Source: CAINDZ01 sp041908585 (GTDB lineage: Bacteria; Krumholzibacteriota; Krumholzibacteriia; LZORAL124-64-63). From it: a stretch of DNA of 23,035 nucleotides. The first letter of the stretch is position 1; the number at the start of each line of letters is the position of its first letter. Location: positions 1-23,035 of the forward strand of contig JAYRFB010000150.1 in assembly GCA_041908585.1 (NCBI GenBank), given 5' to 3'. The translations under genes were made by a program, and so were the position numbers. Positions 18,137 to 23,035 of this stretch are shown piece by piece. Below the pieces are notes generated by a model. That model was not told the DNA's origin. It ran no database searches and saw only the letters and a list, made by a program, of their open reading frames with translations.

Positions 18137-18624
18137 GCGCCATCGCCGGCCTGCAGCGCGGACAATTCAAGCTGTGCCCGACGGACCGCGCGCGCCGCCT
18201 TCGGCGTCGCCCCGGCCGCCCTCACCTCGCGCTCCAGTTCGCGCCGCCCGACCGCCTTCGCGCGATCGATCCACGCGGCCTGCGTCGCGGGCGTCGCCAC
18301 GCGCGCCACCTGCTGGGCCTTGGTCCAACCCACATCGCCCGCAGCCACCGCCGACTGCAGCGCGGGCAGGCGGTCGAGGTCATCGGCCAGCCGCTCGAAC
18401 TGCCAGTAACGGTTGTCCGTGAAGCCGAGCGCCTGCGTGGCGTAGAGCTGCAGCGAGGCGTGGCCCAGAGCTCGGTACAGCGCGCGCCTTTGCACCTCGG
18501 CGAACCAGAGCACGGCGCACTCGCGGGCGCGGTCGCAGACGGCCACGGCCTGGCGCAGGGCGGCGTCGACTTCGGCGGCGGGGCGGTCGGGTGCGAAGGG
18601 GGGCAGGGTCGCGGTGGCGGGCAT
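17344..18624 (-). CDS. DUF222/HNH endonuclease-domain protein with repeat-derived linkers and tail
   Basis: The 426-residue protein has an N-terminal helical DUF222-like region (about 15-135) and a C-terminal HNH nuclease domain: CATPGC (321-326), EVHHVVPRSRGGANDAANL (333-351) and LCSRCH (354-359). The HH pair and four Cys suggest an intact zinc-stabilised HNH fold. A CPDC pair (263-266) may bind another metal. DUF222/HNH proteins are often multi-copy and of unknown role; mobile or phage-linked activity is possible. Four linkers read LAPAQ or LAPAK (164, 243, 280, 390), and three coincide with perfect copies of the palindrome CTTGCGCCGGCGCAAG. The final 25 residues (QVDVQVAKYKSTYKSTYNST) come from a 12-bp minisatellite read in two frames. 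The ATG at 18624 has only a weak GAAAGG upstream. It is convergent with nrfA. Confidence 0.85.
   Translation of the reverse strand: MPATATLPPFAPDRPAAEVDAALRQAVAVCDRARECAVLWFAEVQRRALYRALGHASLQLYATQALGFTDNRYWQFERLADDLDRLPALQSAVAAGDVGWTKAQQVARVATPATQAAWIDRAKAVGRRELEREVRAAGATPKAARAVRRAQLELSALQAGDGALAPAQAIAVAPQPGSLTLRGDALQLARFEALVEKARKLRAVPAGVDRLEVVLAGLEALVEAVASEAKAARGDAPTPIADLAPAKSSRAVGPRYQVIVHQCPDCNAATVATGAGERRLAPAQAAAVACDARVRAADGPNRATIPPSVRARVLARDRHRCATPGCGATRFLEVHHVVPRSRGGANDAANLVTLCSRCHVFVHEREGRGAGAPGRVVAGAAPAGPASSGLAPAQVGGPVGAQVDVQVAKYKSTYKSTYNSTHESAG
17363..17424. repeat. 12-bp minisatellite at the 3' end of the HNH gene
   Basis: Units of GTCGACTTGTAC (plus strand) occur at 17363-17374 (one change), 17375-17386, 17387-17398, a 14-bp variant at 17399-17412, and a diverged unit at 17413-17424. 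The 14-bp unit shifts the phase, so one half of the array encodes VDVQ and the other KSTY. Confidence 0.75.
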
Positions 18625-18953
18625 GGCGGGGGCCTTTCGAAAAAGGGGAGTGGCGCGGCTGGAAGCGCAAGGCGAAGATAAGACGCAAATCAGCTAACAG
18701 CCATAAAAATAAATAACTTAATCTCGCATGGCGTGCCCGTCGCGGCACGCTCATTGAATGCCCGGAACGCCGTCAACCCGGCGCCGGTTCACAAGAAGAT
18801 GGCCGCGCCCGCCATCCGGCAGACGCGGCCAATTTCAAGTGCGGCCAATTTCAAGTGCGGCCAATTTCAAGCGCGGCCGATTTCAAGCGCGGCCGATTTC
18901 GAGTACGGCCGATTCGACGTGCACAACCGTTGACCGGTCAACCATCCCCGCGA
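18625..18953. other. Intergenic spacer upstream of the HNH gene
   Basis: No gene is evident in this 329-nt stretch. It contains a relatively AT-rich segment (about 18675-18725) that probably holds the HNH gene promoter on the minus strand, with TATCTT as a candidate -10 but no clear -35. A 7-bp hairpin GCGTGCC/GGCACGC lies at 18731-18750, and a 16-bp tandem array at 18825-18920. Confidence 0.55.
18825..18920. repeat. Six-copy 16-bp tandem repeat
   Basis: Units of GCGGCCAATTTCAAGT follow head to tail at 18825, 18841, 18857, 18873, 18889 and 18905. The first two are identical, the next three carry one to three changes (A to G at position 7, T to C at 16, A to G at 13), and the sixth is degenerate. 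The unit is not a multiple of three and lies between genes, so it is non-coding. There are no spacers, which excludes CRISPR. Confidence 0.9.
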
Positions 18954-19649
18954 TCAGCCCGCCTTCTTCGCCCCCTGCATCATCGGCAGCAGCTGCGCCT
19001 CCATCGCCTTGGCCGTGGCCACCGGGCCGGTCAGCTTGAAGAACAGGCTGCCCTCGGGGCCCTCGAGCACGACGCCGACCAGGCGGTAGCCCTCGAGCAT
19101 CTTCGTCTCGCCGCCCATCATCGGGCCGCCGCCGGACTTGTAGGTGCCGTCGAGGGTGACGACGTGGCCGGGCATGCCGTCGGCGGTGAACGTCGAGCGC
19201 TGCGCGGCCGACGCGGGGTCCGCGCCCGAGGGCAGCACCATCTGGCCGATCCAACGCTGCAGGTTGGCGTCGACGCCGCCGCCCGAGGCGGGGCCGAAGT
19301 AGAAGACGTTCACCTCGGCAGGCGCGCTGTCGCCCTGCACCGGCGGCAGGCGGTACTGGGCCACGCGCATGTTGCTCGGGCCCAGGTCCTGCCAGTCGCC
19401 GGGCGGCGTGTAGGCCACGCCGGCGAGCACGGCCTGGCCGGAGCCGGGCAGCATCGCGGGGGCGGCCTTGGCCGGCGTGGCGGACGGCTCGGCAGACGCG
19501 CCGCCCTGGTGGGCCGGCGCCGGCTGGGAAGCCGCCTTGTCCTGGCCGCCCCCACCGCAGGCCGCCAGGGCCGGCAGGGCGAGGATGACCAGTGCGATCA
19601 GGGGTGCCCGCCTCAGCGGCGAGCCGGAAAGGCAACGTGTGTTGTTCAT
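18954..19649 (-). CDS. Predicted lipoprotein of unknown function
   Basis: The 231-residue protein begins with a basic region, a hydrophobic stretch (about residues 15-30) and a lipobox LAAC with Cys31, so it is probably exported and lipid-anchored. A Gly/Ala/Pro-rich linker (about 32-70) follows, then a globular domain of about 160 residues starting near YTPPGDWQDLG. Recognisable stretches include VAQYRLPPVQGD, NVFYFGPASGGGVDANLQRWIGQM and a final amphipathic segment (KLTGPVATAKAMEAQLLPMM). The layout is reminiscent of small secreted proteins that begin with a W-x-x-x-P-S-N-M-R pattern, but I do not recognise the family. ATG 19649 is chosen over an in-frame GTG at 19658; both have only a weak GGGGA nearby. 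The start is 27 nt from the upstream transporter stop, so it is probably the last gene of the operon. Confidence 0.8.
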   Translation of the reverse strand: MNNTRCLSGSPLRRAPLIALVILALPALAACGGGGQDKAASQPAPAHQGGASAEPSATPAKAAPAMLPGSGQAVLAGVAYTPPGDWQDLGPSNMRVAQYRLPPVQGDSAPAEVNVFYFGPASGGGVDANLQRWIGQMVLPSGADPASAAQRSTFTADGMPGHVVTLDGTYKSGGGPMMGGETKMLEGYRLVGVVLEGPEGSLFFKLTGPVATAKAMEAQLLPMMQGAKKAG

Positions 19650-19676
19650 GGTCCCCACGGATAGGAACGAACGCGC

Positions 19677-20966
19677 CTAGCCGCCAGCGGCCAGGCGCGG
19701 CGCCGGCACGATCCGCCACAGCAGCAGCGACGAGGCCCCGGCCAGCGCGGCGCCCAGCCCGAACGCTGCCACCGGGCCTGCGCCCTGCCAGATCGCGCCG
19801 AACAGCAGGCTGGCCGGCAGCGCGCCGACGCCGAGGCTGAACGCGTGCCAGCCGAAGGCGGTGCCGCGCGCCTCGACCGGGGCGAGGTCGGCCAGCAGCG
19901 CCTTCTCGGCGCCCTCGGTCAGTGCGTAGTAGAGGCCGTAGGCGGCGAACAGGGCCCAGGCGTGCCAGGCCGCGTCGGCGCGCGCGAAGCCCAGGTAGAC
20001 CAGCGCGTACACGGCCCAGCCGGCGATGATCAGGCGCCGGCGGTCCAGGCGATCCGACAGCGCGCCCGCCGGCAGCGCGCCGAGCGTCTTGACGAGATGG
20101 AAGAACGCCCACAGGAGCGGCAGGTGCGCCGCCGGCAGGCCCAGGTCGGAGGCGCGCAGCAGCAGGAACGCGTCGCTGGAGTTGCCGAGGGTGAACAGCA
20201 GCAGCACGAGCAGGTAGCGGCGCAGCGGGCCGTCGGGGATGGCGCCGCCTCCGCGGCGCGAGAAGTCCCGCTGCACTCCAGGGGCAGTCGCCGCCTCCCG
20301 CACCTTCCACACGACCAGCACCACCCCCAGCACCCCGGGGATCGCCGCCAGCGCGAACACCGTCCGCAACGACAGGCCCGCCCCCGCCAGCAGCGCCGTG
20401 GCCACCAGCGGCCCGATCAGCGCCCCCGCATGATCCAGCGATCGCTGCAGCCCGAAGGCGCGGCCCCGCAAGGTCGGCGCCACCGAGTCGGTGATCAGCG
20501 CGTCGCGCGGCGCCCCGCGGAGGCCCTTGCCGACGCGATCGGTGAAGCGCACGGCGGCCACGAAGCCGGCCGACGAAGCCACCGCGACCAGCGGCCGCGC
20601 CACCGCGGCCAGCGCGTAGCCGACGACGATGAGCGGCTTGCGCCGGCGCACGCGGTCGCTGCGCAGGCCGGCCGCGAGCTTGACCAGGGCGGCGGTGGAT
20701 TCGGCCAGGCCCTCGACGGCGCCGAGGGCGGCCGGGCCGGCGGCCAGCACCGTGGTCAGGTACAGCGGCAGCAGGGGGTAGATCATCTCGCTGGCGATGT
20801 CGGTCAGCAGGCTGACCGCGCCCAGCGTGACGACGTTGGGGCCCAGGTCGCGGAGGTACGGATCGCGAAGGAACCGGACACGAGGAAAGGCGGGCCCACG
20901 CCTGCGCGCGGGCCCGCCCGGGGCCGAAGGCGGTGAAGGTCCGGCGGCGGCGCCGCCGGGGCTCAC
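19677..20966 (-). CDS. Major facilitator superfamily transporter
   Basis: The product has about 11-12 hydrophobic segments and typical MFS loops: LRSDRVRRRKPLIVVGY after TM2, FTDRVGKGLRGAPRDALI after TM4-5, and LSDRLDRRRLIIAG in the second half. The start of TM1 (NVVTLGAVSLLTDIASEMIY) matches a group of uncharacterised bacterial MFS proteins. Substrate is unknown. The start is uncertain: no ATG precedes TM1 closely. I chose GTG 20966 because it overlaps the STAS stop as GTGA, giving 429 residues with a 40-residue Pro/Ala/Gly-rich N-terminal extension. A hairpin (20889-20918) then falls inside the coding region. The frame stays open to 21068 but that part overlaps the STAS gene. A near copy of the palindrome occurs at 20637-20650, here read as RRRK in the basic loop, so probably chance. 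Confidence 0.85.
   Translation of the reverse strand: MSPGGAAAGPSPPSAPGGPARRRGPAFPRVRFLRDPYLRDLGPNVVTLGAVSLLTDIASEMIYPLLPLYLTTVLAAGPAALGAVEGLAESTAALVKLAAGLRSDRVRRRKPLIVVGYALAAVARPLVAVASSAGFVAAVRFTDRVGKGLRGAPRDALITDSVAPTLRGRAFGLQRSLDHAGALIGPLVATALLAGAGLSLRTVFALAAIPGVLGVVLVVWKVREAATAPGVQRDFSRRGGGAIPDGPLRRYLLVLLLFTLGNSSDAFLLLRASDLGLPAAHLPLLWAFFHLVKTLGALPAGALSDRLDRRRLIIAGWAVYALVYLGFARADAAWHAWALFAAYGLYYALTEGAEKALLADLAPVEARGTAFGWHAFSLGVGALPASLLFGAIWQGAGPVAAFGLGAALAGASSLLLWRIVPAPRLAAGG
20886..20918 (-). terminator. Hairpin with short U-run downstream of the STAS gene
   Basis: On the minus strand GGCGGGCCC (20918-20910) pairs perfectly with GGGCCCGCC (20897-20889) across a 12-nt loop, followed by TTT. 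It lies 45-77 nt beyond the STAS stop, within the proposed 5' part of the transporter gene. It may attenuate transcription between the two genes, or be a chance result of GC-rich coding. Confidence 0.4.
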
Positions 20967-21301
20967 TGGAAGCTGGCGACCGCCGTCTCGCGGTCCGGGT
21001 GCACCTCGAAGACGCGCTCGAGCTGCGAGACGTAGAAGATGCTGAGCACGCGCTCCTTCACGTTGCACACCTTCATGACGCCGCCGGCGGCCTTGATGGA
21101 GTGGTGCGCCGTGATCAGGATTCCGAGGCCCGTCGAGTTGATCCAGGGCACCTCGCCCAGGTCCAGCACGACCTTCTTGCAGCCGCCGTCCAGCAGCTCC
21201 TTGACCTCGCCCTTGAACATGTCGAAGTCGGGGCCGCCCATGATCTTGCCCGATACCTCGAGCACCGTCACGTCGCCCTGGGGGATTCGCTTGACCTTCA
21301 T
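20963..21301 (-). CDS. STAS-domain anti-sigma factor antagonist
   Basis: This 112-residue protein is a single STAS domain, as in SpoIIAA/RsbV-type antagonists that bind anti-sigma kinases and are switched by serine phosphorylation. The signature LDLGEVPWINSTGLGIL (about 46-62) contains the expected phosphoacceptor at Ser56, followed by the conserved Thr-Gly-Leu-Gly. The N-terminal strands (GDVTVLEVSGKIMGG) and the C-terminal FEVHPDRETAVASF also fit. The ATG at 21301 is supported by AAGGAG five nt upstream. The stop overlaps the GTG of the MFS gene. No partner kinase or sigma factor is present in the window, so the target is unknown. The acyl-CoA synthetase gene ends 41 nt upstream. Confidence 0.93.
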   Translation of the reverse strand: MKVKRIPQGDVTVLEVSGKIMGGPDFDMFKGEVKELLDGGCKKVVLDLGEVPWINSTGLGILITAHHSIKAAGGVMKVCNVKERVLSIFYVSQLERVFEVHPDRETAVASFQ

Positions 21302-21342
21302 CGTCGCTCCTTGGCAGCCGGGCCGGCGCCCGGCATCATCCC

Positions 21343-23019
21343 TCAACCGGCGAATGCGTCGTACACGCGCCGCTTGATCTTCTTCGTGGGGGTCTTCTCG
21401 AACTCCTCGTACAGGATCTTCAGCCGGGCGATCTGGGCGTAACCGGGCAGCTTCTGGTTCAGTTCCTGCCGGTTGGCCTCCATGCGCACCTCGACCTGGC
21501 CGCCCTTGAGGCAGGCGCGGTCGACGGATTCCAGGTCGGGGTAAACCAGGGCCAGCAGCTTGCCGTCGCGCTCGATGACCAGCGATTCCTCGACGCAGGG
21601 CATGTTGTTCAGCTGGCTCTCGATCTCCTCGGGGTAGATGTTCTGCCCCGACGCCGTGAGGATCATGTTCTTCGAGCGCCCCGTCAAGTAGAGGAAGCCG
21701 TCGGCGTCGAAGCGGCCCAGGTCGCCGGTGTGGAGCCAGCCGTCCCGATCGATGGCCGCCGTGGTGGCGTCCTCGTCCCGGTAGTAGCCCAGCATGCGGT
21801 TCTCGCCCCTGACCAGGACCTCGCCGATGTCGCCCGGCTTCGCTGCCCCGTCGATGCGGCACTCCAGGAACGGGATCACGCGGCCGACGCTGCCGACCGG
21901 CGGGTTGTCCTTCGCGACCGAGTAGCTGATGAGCGGTCCGCATTCGGTCATGCCGTAGCCGCAGGTCAGGTTGAAGCCGATCCTGCGGAAGAACTGCTCG
22001 ACATCGCGGTTGAGCGCGGCGCCGCCCACGACCAGCTCGCGGTAGCGACCGCCGAAGGCCTCGTAGAGGGCGCCCTGGATCTTCTTCTGCACGAAGGCGC
22101 GCAGGCCGGGCAGCTTCAGCATGAGCTGGACGTTGGGCGACTCGAGCTGCGGCTTGACGCGGTTGCGGTAGATCTTCTCGATGATCAGCGGCACCGACAT
22201 CACCACGACCGGCTTCAGTTCGGCAAACGCCGCCAGCAGCACCTTGGGCGTGGGGATCTTCTCGACGAAGGTGACGTGGCAGCCGGCGAAGAACGGCGCC
22301 AGGAAGTCGAAGGCGCAGCCGAAGGCGTGGGCCAGCGGCAGGAACGAGACGATGTTGTCGCCGGGGTGCAGCGTGACGCTGTCCAGGAAGAAGCGCACGT
22401 TCACCATCAGCGACTTGTGGGTGAGCATCACGCCCTTCGAGAAGCCGGTGGTGCCCGAGGTGTAGACGATGGTCGCCAGGCTGTCGCCGGGCACCAGGGG
22501 CAGGCGCAGTTCGGCCGGCGTGCGCGGGACGGCGTCCGGGCCGAACGGTTCGCGCAGGCCCGCCAGGGCAGCGGCGGCGCGGCGGCCGCCCTCGTGCAGG
22601 GGGGCGAAGTCGCGCAGGCGGGCGGCCGCTTCCACGGTCGGCATCTTGGTGCACTCGACGGCGTCGGCGGCGGCATCGGCCAGGAACAGAGCCCGGCACT
22701 CGCTGTGCCGGACGATGTGCTCCATCTCGGCGGCGGTGAAATCCGGCAGGATGGGCACGATCACCAGGCCGCGCGTCACGGTGGCCAGGTAGACGATCGC
22801 CCACTGGGCGCAGTTGCGCCCGACCAGCCCGACGCGGTCGCCGGCCTCCAGGTCCAGGGCGTCGAAGAAGCGGTGCAGGCGGACCACGCGGCGCGCCACG
22901 TCGGCACTGGTCAACGTGCCGCCATCGAGGTCGCTGAAGCAGGGGACGTCCCAGTGGTGGCGCAGGGCCTGGCCGATGCCGTCGGCGAAGTTCTCGCTGA
23001 TGGTGCGGTGGGCGGGCAT
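21343..23019 (-). CDS. Long-chain acyl-CoA synthetase-like AMP-binding enzyme
   Basis: The 558-residue protein is a member of the ANL adenylating superfamily and probably activates a fatty or other carboxylic acid to its CoA thioester through an acyl-AMP. The P-loop is YTSGTTGFSKG (186-196), with the adenine-binding GYGMTECGP (about 358-366). HTGDLGRFDADGFLYLTGR (about 436-455) contains the ribose-binding Asp and hinge, and the C-terminal PTKKIKR holds the expected catalytic lysine. Wording such as FLPLAHAFG and the GENRMLGYYRDEDATT block resembles FadD/long-chain synthetases; substrate cannot be fixed. The ATG at 23019 has AGGAG upstream, so the gene is complete at the window edge. It is first in the apparent operon with the STAS, MFS and lipoprotein genes; promoter lies outside the window. 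Confidence 0.93.
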   Translation of the reverse strand: MPAHRTISENFADGIGQALRHHWDVPCFSDLDGGTLTSADVARRVVRLHRFFDALDLEAGDRVGLVGRNCAQWAIVYLATVTRGLVIVPILPDFTAAEMEHIVRHSECRALFLADAAADAVECTKMPTVEAAARLRDFAPLHEGGRRAAAALAGLREPFGPDAVPRTPAELRLPLVPGDSLATIVYTSGTTGFSKGVMLTHKSLMVNVRFFLDSVTLHPGDNIVSFLPLAHAFGCAFDFLAPFFAGCHVTFVEKIPTPKVLLAAFAELKPVVVMSVPLIIEKIYRNRVKPQLESPNVQLMLKLPGLRAFVQKKIQGALYEAFGGRYRELVVGGAALNRDVEQFFRRIGFNLTCGYGMTECGPLISYSVAKDNPPVGSVGRVIPFLECRIDGAAKPGDIGEVLVRGENRMLGYYRDEDATTAAIDRDGWLHTGDLGRFDADGFLYLTGRSKNMILTASGQNIYPEEIESQLNNMPCVEESLVIERDGKLLALVYPDLESVDRACLKGGQVEVRMEANRQELNQKLPGYAQIARLKILYEEFEKTPTKKIKRRVYDAFAG

Positions 23020-23035
23020 GCGTCTCCTAGCGGTC

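Noticed and set aside
18825..18920. CRISPR array
   Set aside because: Units are 16 bp, contiguous and lack unique spacers; no cas genes are present.
18733..18933. Small plus-strand open frame through the 16-bp repeats
   Set aside because: No ribosome binding site and repeat-driven translation; no resemblance to a protein.
20637..20650. Further copy of the palindrome in the MFS gene
   Set aside because: It is read in a different frame, as the basic RRRK loop common to MFS proteins, so it probably arises by chance or protein constraint.

Overview
The window is very GC-rich bacterial chromosome, densely coded on both strands. Lipobox and membrane-anchored multiheme cytochrome genes suggest a cell with a periplasm, capable of nitrite ammonification. 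The gene mix (SMUG1-type uracil glycosylase, DUF222/HNH protein, NrfHA, tandem glycosyltransferase with TPR, STAS and HDOD proteins) resembles genomes of poorly cultured lineages, but I cannot name a phylum from sequence alone.

Layout. 1-2626 (+): the C-terminal part of a HerA/DUF87-type ATPase with a coiled-coil tail, then a SMUG1-type uracil-DNA glycosylase whose GTG start overlaps the ATPase stop. 2895-8162 (-): a tightly overlapped three-gene unit that begins with a degenerate class II aminoacyl-tRNA-synthetase-like protein, followed by carA and carB; a near-consensus promoter with an inverted repeat over its -10 lies in front. 8356-10383 (+): a protein with two GT2 glycosyltransferase domains and a C-terminal TPR-like tail. 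10390-10776 (-): a small helical two-repeat protein. 10952-15062 (+): asparaginyl-tRNA synthetase, a POT-family peptide transporter, and an HDOD protein whose ribosome binding site lies inside a hairpin. 15183-17150 (+): nrfH and nrfA behind an AT-rich promoter island. 17344-18624 (-): a DUF222/HNH protein full of a short palindromic repeat and ending in a minisatellite tail. 18625-18953: AT-rich spacer with a six-copy 16-bp tandem repeat. 18954-23019 (-): an apparent four-gene operon of acyl-CoA synthetase, STAS protein, MFS transporter and lipoprotein.

The most unusual points are: (1) the synthetase-like paralogue, with eroded class II signature motifs, translationally coupled to carAB; (2) a perfect 16-18-bp palindrome (CTTGCGCCGGCGCAAG) recurring in linkers of at least two unrelated genes, always read there as Leu/Ile-Ala-Pro-Ala-Gln/Arg; and (3) two separate minisatellite-like arrays around the HNH gene, one of which is translated in two frames. 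No tRNA, rRNA, CRISPR array or insertion sequence was seen.
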